Assembly: GCA_038230035.1 (NCBI GenBank)
Contig: JBBRNX010000001.1
Span: 310,001 to 374,000, forward strand
Direction: 5' to 3'
Length of the DNA stretch: 64,000 bases
Source of the DNA: Gaiella sp038230035
GTDB taxonomy: Bacteria > Actinomycetota > Thermoleophilia > Gaiellales > Gaiellaceae
Shown here: piece by piece, positions 48,863-58,993 of the stretch
Numbering within the stretch: the stretch's first letter is position 1
Layout: each line of letters starts with the position of its first letter
Made by a program: the position numbers and the translations under genes
Notes under the pieces: model-generated
The model's input: only the letters and a program-made list of their open reading frames with translations
Told to the model about the DNA's origin: nothing
Database searches by the model: none

Positions 48863-49447
48863 GTGACCGAGCAGGACGCTGATTCCGCCGGACGGCGCAT
48901 TGCGGGTGAGGCCCGCAACCGCTTTCGTTTCGAGGAGGAGGCGCTCGAGCTCGCCGACCAGGTCTACCGGGTCGCGAGGCGACTTGTCGGGTCGCGTGAA
49001 GAGGCGGAGGATCTGGTGCAGGACACGTATTCGAGGGCGTTTCGCAGTTGGCAGCAGTACACGCCCGGCACGAACATGCGCGCTTGGCTCTTGCGCATCC
49101 TCACGAACCTGAACATCGACCGCGGCCGAAAGATCCAGCGCTCGCCCGACCTGGAGCCACTCGAAGAGGGCGACTACTTCCTCGCGAATAAGGTCGCAGC
49201 CGCGCAGGGCGAGCAGTCGCTCGATACCGAGAAGGTCGTGGAGCACCTTTCGCAGGACTCGATCGTGAACGCTCTGTCGTCGCTGTCGCACAACTTTCGG
49301 GATGTCGTCGTGCTCGTCGACATCGGCGAGTTCACCTACGCGGATGCCGCGCAGATTCTGGATATTCCGATCGGCACGGTAATGTCGCGCTTGCACCGCG
49401 GGCGCCGGCAGCTGAAACAGCAGCTCGCGGAGGAGGCAGCAGCATGA
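48863..49447 (+). CDS. ECF RNA polymerase sigma factor (SigR/SigH-like)
   Basis: A 194-residue sigma-70 family ECF factor. Region 2 contains SREEAEDLVQDTYSRAFRSW and the SigR-like PGTNMRAWLLRILTNLNIDRGRK. Region 4 contains FRDVVVLVDIGEFTYADAAQ and IPIGTVMSRLHRGRRQL, which binds the -35 element. The small Zn-type anti-sigma gene downstream and the GGAAT-N18-GTT promoter upstream indicate the thiol/oxidative stress system known as SigR-RsrA in Streptomyces. The start is GTG at 48863. Its TGA overlaps an ATG at 49444 that opens only a short, probably non-coding ORF. Confidence 0.92.
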   Translation: MTEQDADSAGRRIAGEARNRFRFEEEALELADQVYRVARRLVGSREEAEDLVQDTYSRAFRSWQQYTPGTNMRAWLLRILTNLNIDRGRKIQRSPDLEPLEEGDYFLANKVAAAQGEQSLDTEKVVEHLSQDSIVNALSSLSHNFRDVVVLVDIGEFTYADAAQILDIPIGTVMSRLHRGRRQLKQQLAEEAAA

Positions 49448-49471
49448 GCACCTACACCTTCTCACCCCAGA

Positions 49472-49538
49472 AAGTGCTTCGCACTTCCCGGGGGCCCCGA
49501 TCCGGCTCGGTCGTGGGGGAAACCATGTTTCCCCCACG
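49472..49538. repeat. Hairpin-rich spacer between sigma and anti-sigma genes
   Basis: The 178-bp gap 49448-49625 holds two hairpins: AAGTGC/GCACTT around TTC (49472-49486), and a perfect 11-bp stem CGTGGGGGAAA/TTTCCCCCACG around CCATG (49512-49538). The remainder is very pyrimidine-rich, with runs of C (for example 49540-49545 and 49576-49580) and CTT repeats. The 61-codon ORF that reads through it (49444-49629) has the composition of non-coding sequence. It looks like an inserted small palindromic element or an RNA control region. Confidence 0.6.
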
Positions 49539-49625
49539 TGCCCCCTTCTTCTTCTGCCAGACGGGTGAGACCTTCCGGTTTCCCCCGCGCCCCCTTCCCT
49601 CCACGCATAGGGCAAAGGCGGCCCT

Positions 49626-49868
49626 ATGAGCGGGCCTGGCGATTGCGAGAAGTGCGAGGAGCTGTTGCAGGGCTATCTCGACCGCGAGCTCACCGAGGTC
49701 GAGCACGTGCAGGCGGAGCTGCATCTCGACGGCTGCGACTACTGCAGACGCCGCTACTCGTTCGAGGTTTCCCTCCGCCGCTACGTCAAGCTGAGTGCCG
49801 CCGAGCGGATGCCGCCGGGGTTGATGGAGCGGCTCTCGCAGCTCCGATCGACTGACGCTTCCGTCTAA
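49626..49868 (+). CDS. Zinc-binding anti-sigma factor (RsrA/ZAS-like)
   Basis: An 80-residue protein with the zinc anti-sigma motif H-L-D-G-C-D-Y-C (H-x3-C-x2-C) near residues 34-41 and an N-terminal C-E-K-C pair at about residues 8-11. Such proteins hold the sigma factor until disulfide stress oxidises the cysteines and releases zinc. It is short but complete for the ZAS domain. The start ATG at 49626 lies 178 bp after the sigma gene, whereas the pair is usually overlapping or adjacent. Confidence 0.87.
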   Translation: MSGPGDCEKCEELLQGYLDRELTEVEHVQAELHLDGCDYCRRRYSFEVSLRRYVKLSAAERMPPGLMERLSQLRSTDASV

Positions 49869-50395
49869 CGGAAGCGGTCGGGCAGGTCGGCGGGGACGTC
49901 GACGTCGCCAGGTGCGCCGAGGTCGTCGCAGGCGACGAGTCTCGGCTCGCGCTCACGGAGGCCCTCGTCCGGTACATCTCTCCATCCCGCGCGGGCGAGG
50001 AGTAGGGGGTGCCCGCGGACGCCGTCGTAGGATGCGGCAAAGAGGTCGCCGCCGACTGCCCGCCAGGCGTCGATCACGCGCGCGACAGCTTCCGGCACCA
50101 GATCGGGGCCGTCGGCGAGAACAACGACGGCCGCCTCCGTCTCGGCAGACAGCGCAGCCAGCCCGCAGCGGAGCGATGCACCCGGTCCGCGTTCCCATTC
50201 CGCACAGTGAACGAGCCGCACGTTGCCTTGTGTTTCAGTAACACAAGGCAACAAGTCGTAGGCGCCCGAAACGACGACGATCTCGTCGACCGGTGTGGCG
50301 CTCAGGCGGGCCAGAACCTCGCCGACCAGCAGCTGCTGCTTCGGCGCGCCGAAACGGGTGGCGGCGCCGGCGGCGAGGACGACGACGCCGATCAT
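49865..50395 (-). CDS. MobA-like nucleotidyltransferase (molybdenum cofactor type)
   Basis: A 176-residue NTP-transferase with the motif LAAGAATRFGAPKQQLLVG (L-A-A-G-x-x-x-R-x-G-x-x-K), a central ADGPDLVPEAV carrying the metal-binding Asp, and a GHPLLLARAGW block. Together these are typical of MocA/MobA-like enzymes that attach CTP or GTP to molybdopterin, and of some sugar-related relatives. It is compatible with the molybdopterin oxidoreductase at 1.4 kb but not linked to it. Its ATG overlaps the upstream cyclophilin stop (ATGA), and its end overlaps the anti-sigma stop by 4 bp. Confidence 0.85.
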   Translation of the reverse strand: MIGVVVLAAGAATRFGAPKQQLLVGEVLARLSATPVDEIVVVSGAYDLLPCVTETQGNVRLVHCAEWERGPGASLRCGLAALSAETEAAVVVLADGPDLVPEAVARVIDAWRAVGGDLFAASYDGVRGHPLLLARAGWRDVPDEGLREREPRLVACDDLGAPGDVDVPADLPDRFR

Positions 50396-50985
50396 CGTGA
50401 AGCGGCAGTCACGTGCTTGACGACGACCGTCTCCGTGGGTGTGCCGTTCGGGTCGCTGGGATCGCCGAGCTCGCCGATCTTCTCCACGACGTCCATGCCG
50501 CTCGTCACCCGGCCGACGACCGCGTAGTCGGGGCCGAGAGTCGGCGCATCGGCTGTCATGACGAAGAACTGCGAGCCGGCCGTTCCGGGAGCTTCGGAGG
50601 CGGTCTTCCCCATCGCGACGACACCTTTCGCATAGCGGGTCGTCGGAGAGGGCGGGTCGACAGTCGTGTAGCCGGGGTCGCCGTGGCCCGTCCGGGTCGG
50701 GTCACCGCCTTGGATGAGGTACCCGGGAACTATGCGATGGAAGATCGTGTCGTCGAAGTAGCCCTGTCGCGCGAGCGAGACGAGCGACGCCGTTGCGAGC
50801 GGGGAGACGCGCGGCTCGAGCGCGACGACGAACGTGCCGCGGTCGGTCGTGAATGTCAGCGTCCAGTGCTTCGTCGGATCGAGCGTCGAGGTCGGCGGCT
50901 TCAGCGTCTCAGTCGCGGATTTGCCTCCACTGCCACAGCCGGCGACGAGGGCGACGCACAGCACGAGAAGCGCGAGGCCGCGCAT
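50392..50985 (-). CDS. Lipoprotein peptidyl-prolyl cis-trans isomerase (cyclophilin type)
   Basis: A 197-residue secreted lipoprotein: residues 1-17 are a signal peptide with lipobox LVAGC-GS, followed by a linker and a cyclophilin domain with FHRIVPGYLIQGGDPTRTG, the block GSQFFVMTADAPTLGPDYAVVGRVTSGMDVVEKI (seen in parts) and the catalytic Arg in FHR. It assists folding of proteins outside the membrane. It overlaps the nucleotidyltransferase by 4 bp and immediately follows the amidohydrolase gene on the same strand. Confidence 0.92.
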   Translation of the reverse strand: MRGLALLVLCVALVAGCGSGGKSATETLKPPTSTLDPTKHWTLTFTTDRGTFVVALEPRVSPLATASLVSLARQGYFDDTIFHRIVPGYLIQGGDPTRTGHGDPGYTTVDPPSPTTRYAKGVVAMGKTASEAPGTAGSQFFVMTADAPTLGPDYAVVGRVTSGMDVVEKIGELGDPSDPNGTPTETVVVKHVTAASR

Positions 50986-52131
50986 CTAGGCGTGGGTCGT
51001 CACCGCGAGGACGTCCGAAAGGTGGACGAGCGCAAACGCCGTGCGGCCAACTATGTTGCGCTCTACTTCCTCGTCGATCTGGCGAGACGCGGTCCAGAGC
51101 TCCTGCGCCGTGACAAGCAACTCGTGGATCTGCTCCGACTCTGCGAAGCCGTTCTGCTTCTGCGCGGTGTTGATCGCGAGGCCGAGAGCGCCGATCGCGT
51201 CGCCCTGCCGGAGCCAGAACAGGGGCGTCGCCATCGAGAGGTACTGGTGGATGCGCGCGAAGGTCATCGGCTGGGAGAGCGTGGCGATCCCGACCGGCGC
51301 CGTCAGCTCGGGCTGGGCTTCGTGGCGAACGATGCGCAAGGCGCTCCCTGCAAGCACGAGCCGGAGCGCGGCGTCCGAGTAGCCGGAGGCGCGCGCGACG
51401 CGGAGCGTGAGCAGGAGTGAGTTCGGCTGTCGCCCGTAGGGATAGTCGGACGCGTAGAGCACCTGCTCGGGCGAGACCTGGCGCAGCAGATCGAGCAGGT
51501 CGATCGCGCTCCAGACGGACGTGTCGAAATAGACACCGGGGACGCCGGCGAAGCGTCCGGCGAGCCCGGTCATGTCCGCAATGCCGGCGTGGGCGATGAT
51601 CAGCCGCACGCCGCTGTGTCGTTCGACGAGCGCGGCCAGATGATCGGCGATCGGCGGCAGGCCGCGGCCGCCGTGGATCAGGATCGGCACATCGCGCTCC
51701 ACGGCGAGGGCGAAAATCGGCTCCAGCCGCTCGTCGCCGACCGAGAACTTCTGCGCGCGAGGGTGCAGCTTGATGCCGCGCGCGCCGAGGTCGAGGCAGC
51801 GCACGGCCTCGGCCAGCGGCCCGGCCTCGAGGTCGAGGCGCACGAACGGGATCAGCGTGCCGCCCGAGCGCTGCGCGAACTCGAGGGTGCGGTCGTTCGG
51901 CACACGGAACCCAGGCTCGCGGTCGTGCTCGTCCATGCAGAACACGAACGCGCCGCCGAAGCCGTGCGTCGCGAGCATCCCGGTGAGCTCCTCGTAGCGC
52001 CCGGCCATCCCGTCGATGTCGTTGCCGAGGTGGGTGTGCGCGTCGAAGAGCGTCGCATCGGAGGGCAGCTCGGCCCGCGCCTCGGCCGCGAAGTCGTCGA
52101 GCAACCGGCGAGCGCGGTCGAGAGCGTCCAT
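50986..52131 (-). CDS. Amidohydrolase family (amidohydrolase 2-type) protein
   Basis: A 381-residue TIM-barrel metal hydrolase. It has the N-terminal metal motif FDAHTHLG near residue 30, a lysine-containing strand GIKLHPRAQ, HGGRG and IIAHAGIADM for the middle histidines, and ASDYPYG with the final metal-binding Asp near residue 230. The last 130 residues form a helical extension (AINTAQKQNGFAESEQ and on) not typical of the core. Members hydrolyse or decarboxylate cyclic and aromatic acids. Its stop is directly followed by the cyclophilin start. Confidence 0.82.
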   Translation of the reverse strand: MDALDRARRLLDDFAAEARAELPSDATLFDAHTHLGNDIDGMAGRYEELTGMLATHGFGGAFVFCMDEHDREPGFRVPNDRTLEFAQRSGGTLIPFVRLDLEAGPLAEAVRCLDLGARGIKLHPRAQKFSVGDERLEPIFALAVERDVPILIHGGRGLPPIADHLAALVERHSGVRLIIAHAGIADMTGLAGRFAGVPGVYFDTSVWSAIDLLDLLRQVSPEQVLYASDYPYGRQPNSLLLTLRVARASGYSDAALRLVLAGSALRIVRHEAQPELTAPVGIATLSQPMTFARIHQYLSMATPLFWLRQGDAIGALGLAINTAQKQNGFAESEQIHELLVTAQELWTASRQIDEEVERNIVGRTAFALVHLSDVLAVTTHA

Positions 52132-52190
52132 GCCCCGAGTCTACGCAGGGGCCGCGACTGCTTGGAGCCCCTCGATGGCCGCGTTCGATG

Positions 52191-52745
52191 CTACTTCGGG
52201 GCAAGTGCGGAGCGGACGAGCTCGAGCGTGCCTTCGACGTCAATCGGAAACCCAGCGCCTTGCTGCGTCGCGAGCCCGTCGAGGACTACGCCGAGGAAGC
52301 GCAGAACCGTCTCGCACGACAGGTCCGACCGGATGGTGCCGTTCGCCTGCAACTCGCCGTAGTGCTCGGAAATCCGGTCGACCACGTCGCTTGCGAGGAC
52401 GTCCCAGCGCTTGCGTAAGTCCGGGTCGGTGCGCAGCAAGCGTCCAGCCTCGAGGTAGACCGAGATCCATTCGGGGTCTTCCTCGCCGATGTGCCGGACA
52501 ATCGCTTCGAATCCGTCCGCGAGCCAGAGCTCGCCGATCTGCTGGCGGTCGACGGTGGCAACCCCGACGAAGAGGTCGAGCTTGCTCGGGTAGTAGCTGA
52601 AGATCGCCCCGCGGGAGAGGCCGACCGCGTCCTCGAGCAGACGCACCTTCGCGCCGACGTAGCCGTGCCGCGCAAAGGCGCGGCGTGCGCCCTCGAGGAT
52701 CTGGCGGCGTCGCTCCTCGCGATGTTCCTCGGTCACCTTCGGCAT
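52191..52745 (-). CDS. TetR/AcrR family regulator
   Basis: A 184-residue repressor. Its N-terminal HTH reads RRQILEGARRAFARHGYVGA then GLSRGAIFSYYPSKLDLFVG, and the C-terminal helices form the ligand pocket. It diverges from the disrupted alpha/beta hydrolase gene, with the inverted repeat GTACG-GA-CGTAC at 52767-52778 in between. The N-terminus resembles AcnR-type proteins, but the aconitase gene is 23 kb away, so a link is not supported. Confidence 0.88.
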   Translation of the reverse strand: MPKVTEEHREERRRQILEGARRAFARHGYVGAKVRLLEDAVGLSRGAIFSYYPSKLDLFVGVATVDRQQIGELWLADGFEAIVRHIGEEDPEWISVYLEAGRLLRTDPDLRKRWDVLASDVVDRISEHYGELQANGTIRSDLSCETVLRFLGVVLDGLATQQGAGFPIDVEGTLELVRSALAPK

Positions 52746-52766
52746 CGCTCGCTATTTTACAAAAAC

Positions 52767-52778
52767 GTACGGACGTAC
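52767..52778. promoter_or_regulatory. Putative TetR operator
   Basis: GTACGGACGTAC has perfect 5-bp arms around GA and lies in the 46-bp gap between the divergent tetR gene (ATG 52745) and the alpha/beta hydrolase gene (GTG 52792), embedded in an AT-rich stretch (TTTTACAAAAAC). The position fits a repressor site controlling both genes. Confidence 0.6.
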
Positions 52779-52791
52779 TAAGATTCCCATC

Positions 52792-53744
52792 GTGAGATCC
52801 TCCTCAATGGGCGGTTCGGCGACGCGAATGCAGCTGCGGCTCGCGGACGAACGTCGGATCGACTACCTGGAGCTCGGCGATCCGGCCGGTGTCCCGGCCG
52901 TCTATCTGCACGGAACGCCTTCGTCCGCGAGCGAAGCGCGCTGGTTACATAGGTCGGCTTGCGCGCAGGGCGTGCGGCTCGTGTCACTGGATCGGCCCGG
53001 CTACCTGCAGTCGGAGCCGAACCCGTGCGCCTCGCTCATCGGCGTCGCCCAGGACGTTCTCGCCCTTGCGCAGGCTCTGGAGTTGGGCCGGTTCGCGGTG
53101 GTGGGTTCTCCGGCGGCGCGGGGTACGCCCTTGCGACGGCACATGTCGCACCGGATCAGGTCACGGTGGTTCACGTCGGGGGCGGCATTGGCTCACTGGC
53201 GGGCGACGGTTGGCAGGATCTGGCCTGGCCAAGGCGTCTCCCTTTCAAAGTGATCGGGCATGCGCCCAGAGTGTCGGGCGTGTTACTCGGCGGCGTGTTC
53301 CGCCTGCTAAGGCGGAGTCTGCGGAAACGGCTCGACTCCCCGGCCAAAGCTGCCCTCTGGCTCTTCAAGGGCCCGGCCCAGGGAGCGCAGATCGCTGCCG
53401 TCGCCGAGTACGTCCGAATCAGCGCACCCGAAGATTTGCAACGCGAGCTGAGTGACTACGCCGAAGGCATGAGCGCGACACGCGCCATCGTCACCGACCT
53501 CCTGGCGTACGTACGACCGTGGCCCTTTGAGTTGAGCAGCCTCGCCACGCGAGTCGAGATCTGGCACGGCCTCGACGACCCCGCTGCGCCCGTCAGCTTC
53601 GCGAAGAGAACCGCCTCAGCGCTGCCGAACGCACAAGCTCACCTCTTCGAAGGTGAAGGTCACTTCGTCTTCCACACTCACGGAGACGAGATCGCCGCGT
53701 CCATCCGATCGAACGAGGGGCGAGCTATTCGGGCCGTGACGTAG
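52792..53744 (+). pseudogene. Alpha/beta hydrolase, broken by a -1 frameshift
   Basis: The first part (frame of 52792) reads like an alpha/beta hydrolase: YLELGDPAGVPAVYLHGTPS with the HG oxyanion motif, LVSLDRPGYLQSEP, up to RFAVVG. From 53103 the homologous sequence continues in another frame as GFSGGAGYALATAH, where G-F-S-G-G is the nucleophile elbow, and later WHGLDDPAAP and FEGEGHFVFHTHGDEIAAS with the acid and catalytic His. Joining the two needs one extra G in the run at about 53103-53106. As it stands the upstream ORF ends at 53253 with an unrelated tail. It may be a true pseudogene or a one-base sequence error. Confidence 0.8.
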
Positions 53745-53796
53745 GCTCTGCGCCGGTGTCCGGCGCTCCCGCCGGGCCACACGTAGAGGAGATCTC

Positions 53797-54060
53797 ATGC
53801 CCACCGTAATTGGCCATCACGACGTGAAGGACACGGATCACTGGCTTGCCTCGCCGAAGCGCGAGGAATTCTTCGGCCCGCTCGGCGTCACCAACATCCG
53901 GACGTTCGTCGACCCGACGAACCGGAACCGCGTCGCGGTGATGATGGACGTCCCGGACATGGGCGCGCTTGCGGCCGCGATGGAAACTCCGGCGGCCGGA
54001 GAGGCGATGGCGCACGACGGGGTCGTGCCGGAGAGCCTGGTGCTCCTCATCGAGGAGTAG
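53797..54060 (+). CDS. Small protein, possibly a dimeric alpha-beta barrel
   Basis: An 87-residue protein (GHHDVKDTDHWLASPKREEF, VTNIRTFVDPTNRNRVAVMM, ending VVPESLVLLIEE). The alternation of strands and helices and the size resemble antibiotic-biosynthesis-monooxygenase-like ferredoxin folds, but no active-site signature is visible. The start ATG at 53797 follows a GGAGAT stretch. No operon partner; function unknown. Confidence 0.72.
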   Translation: MPTVIGHHDVKDTDHWLASPKREEFFGPLGVTNIRTFVDPTNRNRVAVMMDVPDMGALAAAMETPAAGEAMAHDGVVPESLVLLIEE

Positions 54061-54091
54061 GGCCTCGCGTCGCCTCGCTCTTGCGTTGAGT

Positions 54092-55582
54092 CTATGCCGA
54101 GAGCGAGGCGATCTTCTCCCTGAGATACGCGAGATACGGCTGCGGGTCGATGTCTCCCGACCCTGTCAGTCGTTGGAGGGTCTCGCGCGGCGAGAGCTTG
54201 CGGCCGAGCGAGTACAGGTTGTCGCGCAGCCACTCCGCGAGCTGGCCGCAATCCCCTGCGGCGAGTTGCGCGTCGAGGTCAGGCAGCGCCTCGCGCACCT
54301 TCGCCCAGATCTGGAGCGAGATGACGTTGCCAAGCGCATAGGTCGGGAAGTAGCCGATCCCACCGCCCGACCAGTGGACGTCCTGCAGTACGCCATGACC
54401 GTTGTCCGGCACGTCGACGCCGAGGAACTCCTTCATCTTCGCGTTCCAGATCTCCGGCAGATCCTCGAGCGCGATCGTCTCGGCGATCAGCTCCTGCTCC
54501 AGCTCGAAGCGGAGGATGATGTGCAGGCTGTACGTCGTCTCGTCGGCGTCGACACGGATCAGGCCAGGCTCGGCGCGGTTGATCGCGCGCATGAAGTCGT
54601 CCAGCGGAACCGACCCGAGCTGCTTCGGAAACGCCTCTTGTAGCGGCTCGTACCAGTGCGTCCAGAACGGCCTGCCGCGGCCGACGAGGTTCTCCCACGT
54701 GCGGCTCTGCGACTCGTTCAACCCGAGCGACGGCGAGTTCGCGAGCGGCGTCCGCAGCAGTGACGACGCGATCCCGTGCGCATACAACCCATGGCCCGCT
54801 TCGTGGAGAACCGACCACACCGACTCGAGGTCGTCGTCGCGATAGCGGGTCGTGAGGCGCACGTCACGGTTCGAGAACGAGGTGCAGAACGGGTGCGCGG
54901 TCGGATCGAGCCGCCACGCGCCGTCCTCGAAGCCGAGCGTCGGCAGGACGCGCTCCGCGAACGCGCGCTGGGCGTCGACGGGGAAGTCGCCGTGCAGGAA
55001 CGAGGCGTCGACGTGCGGAGCAGCCGCGACGAGCTCGGTAAGCGCCGGCCTCAGCACGTCGAACACGGCCTTGACCTCGGTCGTCGTCATTCCCGGCTCG
55101 TAGTCGTCGAGCAGCGGCGTGTACGGCGAGTCGTTCCACTCGAAGCATTCGGCGTAGCGGCGCTTCAGCTCCACGTTCGTCCGCAAGTACGGCAGGAAGG
55201 CGGCGAAGTCGGACGTACGGCGCGCCTCGACCCACGCGTGGTGGCCCCGCGCGGCCTCGCGGGTCATCTCGACCTCCAGCTCGGTCGGGACGCGGCGGGC
55301 TTTGTCCCAGTCGCGCTTCGTGACGCGGATGAGGCTGGCCTCGTCGGAGTCGTATCCGTGTGATTCGCCGTACGACGCGAGTTTGTCGAGCAGCCGGCCC
55401 AGCTCGTCGTCGGTGAAAGCCTCGTGCGAGATACGGCCGAGCGTGGCCTGTACCTCGACGCGAGCCTCGGTGCCGAGCGGCGGCATCGTGACGCGCTGAT
55501 CCCAGCCGAGGATGCCCTGCGCCTTGTGCAGGTCGCCGATCTGGGCGAGTCGCTGCTTGAGGTCTGCGAACGCTGTGTCCAT
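54092..55582 (-). CDS. Carboxypeptidase M32 (thermostable/Taq carboxypeptidase family)
   Basis: A 496-residue zinc metallocarboxypeptidase. The metal motif HEAGHGLYAHG (H-E-x-x-H) is near residue 265, followed by the family-typical ANSPSLGLNESQSRTWENLVGR with the third zinc ligand Glu, and the late YSLHIILRFELEQELI and GIGYFPTYALGNV blocks. The N-terminal GILGWDQRVTMPPLG also marks M32. It releases C-terminal amino acids from peptides in the cytoplasm. It is transcribed alone and diverges from the M24 peptidase gene. Confidence 0.95.
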   Translation of the reverse strand: MDTAFADLKQRLAQIGDLHKAQGILGWDQRVTMPPLGTEARVEVQATLGRISHEAFTDDELGRLLDKLASYGESHGYDSDEASLIRVTKRDWDKARRVPTELEVEMTREAARGHHAWVEARRTSDFAAFLPYLRTNVELKRRYAECFEWNDSPYTPLLDDYEPGMTTTEVKAVFDVLRPALTELVAAAPHVDASFLHGDFPVDAQRAFAERVLPTLGFEDGAWRLDPTAHPFCTSFSNRDVRLTTRYRDDDLESVWSVLHEAGHGLYAHGIASSLLRTPLANSPSLGLNESQSRTWENLVGRGRPFWTHWYEPLQEAFPKQLGSVPLDDFMRAINRAEPGLIRVDADETTYSLHIILRFELEQELIAETIALEDLPEIWNAKMKEFLGVDVPDNGHGVLQDVHWSGGGIGYFPTYALGNVISLQIWAKVREALPDLDAQLAAGDCGQLAEWLRDNLYSLGRKLSPRETLQRLTGSGDIDPQPYLAYLREKIASLSA

Positions 55583-55636
55583 GGCCGGTGAGCCTACCCT
55601 TGGTCCACCCTGGGCACCGCGGTAGGATCGCCGCCA

Positions 55637-56800
55637 ATGTCATCGAGGCTGATCGCCAGGCTGATCGTAGGAGACACGGTGCGCGTGCCGGAGCTGCGCC
55701 ACGAGGTCCCGCTCGGCATCGTCGACCCGTTCCTCTTCGTGGAGCACGGCGGCGAGCGGCACGCGGTCCTCGTCTCACTCGAGTGCGATCGAGTGCGGGA
55801 GCTCGGCCTCGGCATCGAGGTGCACCCGTTCGAGGAGTTCGGGTATGACGCGCTGATCGCCGCTGGTCTCGACAACGATCCGGTACAGCGGGAGGTGTGG
55901 GCGAACGCGTGCCGCGAGCTGGGCGTCAGCAACGCCGTCGTGCCGGCCGGGTTCCCGCTTGCGGTTGCCGACCGGCTGCGCGAGGCGGGGATCGCGATTG
56001 CGGTCGACCAGGCTTCGTTCGACTCCGCACGCCGGTCGAAGAGCGCGGCTGAGCTGGCCGGCTTGCGACGCGCGCAGAAGGCCGCCGAGGCCGGGATGCA
56101 GGCGTGCGCCGACGCGCTTTCTGCCGCGGTGCCGACGAACGGCGGCTTCGAAGTGGCGGGCGAGCTCCTGACGGCGGAGCTCGTGAAGGCGCGGATCTCC
56201 GAGGCCTTCCTCCGCCACGATGCGACCGCCGACGAGTTCATCGTGGCGCGTGGCGCGCAGGCGGCGGTCGGCCACGACATGGGCTCCGGCCCGATCCGGG
56301 CAGGAGAGTCGATCGTCGTCGACCTCTGGCCGCGTGATCGCGAGTCCACCTGCTTCGCCGACATGACACGCACGTTCGTCCTCGGCGAGGTGCCGGCAGA
56401 GCTCGCCGAGTACCACCGCCTGGTGCACGAGGCGCTCGACCTGGCGATCGCTCTCGTCCGGCCGGGAGTCGACGGGCGCGCGCTGTATGCAGCCGTCTGC
56501 GACCACTTCGAAGCGGCTGGACACCCGACGGGGCGCACGAAGCCCGATGGCGAGGTGCTGCAGGACGGCTTCTTCCACGGGCTCGGCCACGGCGTCGGGC
56601 TGGAGGTGCACGAGCGGCCGGGAATGGGCCGTTACGGTGACGAGCTGGTCGCCGGCGACGTGATCACGATCGAGCCCGGCCTTTATCGCAAGGGCTACGG
56701 CGGCGTTCGTCTCGAGGATCTCGTGCTCGTCACCGAGGACGGCTACGAGAACCTAACCGTGTTCCCGTACGAGCTGCTCCCGCGCCAGGTGGAGGTCTGA
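55637..56800 (+). CDS. M24 family Xaa-Pro peptidase (aminopeptidase P/prolidase-like)
   Basis: A 387-residue pita-bread-fold metallopeptidase. After an N-terminal creatinase-like domain it has the metal-ligand set: VVDLWPRD (first Asp), CFADMTRTF (second Asp), GLGHGVGLEVHERP (His) and TIEPGLY (Glu) with a last Glu in VRLEDLVLV. It cleaves peptides with proline in the second position or dipeptides X-Pro. It precedes the acetyl-CoA synthetase gene by 5 bp. Confidence 0.92.
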   Translation: MSSRLIARLIVGDTVRVPELRHEVPLGIVDPFLFVEHGGERHAVLVSLECDRVRELGLGIEVHPFEEFGYDALIAAGLDNDPVQREVWANACRELGVSNAVVPAGFPLAVADRLREAGIAIAVDQASFDSARRSKSAAELAGLRRAQKAAEAGMQACADALSAAVPTNGGFEVAGELLTAELVKARISEAFLRHDATADEFIVARGAQAAVGHDMGSGPIRAGESIVVDLWPRDRESTCFADMTRTFVLGEVPAELAEYHRLVHEALDLAIALVRPGVDGRALYAAVCDHFEAAGHPTGRTKPDGEVLQDGFFHGLGHGVGLEVHERPGMGRYGDELVAGDVITIEPGLYRKGYGGVRLEDLVLVTEDGYENLTVFPYELLPRQVEV

Positions 56801-56805
56801 CCGCG

Positions 56806-58752
<1,947 letters not shown>

Positions 58753-58924
58753 CGGGCTGAGAAGCCCGACGTCGTGGATCGCTACGGCGCCCAGTACGCG
58801 CCGTTTTCGGCTGCTGTCCACGCGCGGGTTTCGCCGCGTCGCGCAGGGCTCGGAGGTCGAGCTGTCTGGAATGGCGGCTTGACCCGCCTAGTTGCAACGC
58901 CGAAAGTGAGGGAGCAGTTTTCAA

Positions 58925-58978
58925 CCCGACCGTCGGGAAGCGGCCACGCCGTGTCCATGCGGGAACATATGCGGGAAC
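58925..58978. repeat. Short repeats in the acsA-to-secreted-protein gap
   Basis: The 241-bp gap 58753-58993 holds a small hairpin right after acsA (CGGGCT-GAGA-AGCCCG, 58753-58768), the inverted repeat CCCGAC-C-GTCGGG (58925-58937) and a direct repeat ATGCGGGAAC at 58957-58966 and 58969-58978. Nothing else coding is seen. A strong GGGGGAG ribosome-binding site precedes the ATG at 58994. Confidence 0.55.
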
Positions 58979-58993
58979 GAAATAGGGGGAGAG

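Noticed and set aside
49444..49629. 61-codon ORF starting at the sigma stop, considered as the anti-sigma N-terminus
   Set aside because: It is not in frame with a zinc anti-sigma domain, is dominated by Pro/Arg/Phe from C-rich repeats, and the true anti-sigma has its own ATG at 49626.
52191..52745. TetR protein considered as AcnR, the aconitase repressor
   Set aside because: The N-terminus is similar to AcnR-type proteins, but it lies 23 kb from acnA and beside a hydrolase gene with its own operator, so the assignment is not supported.
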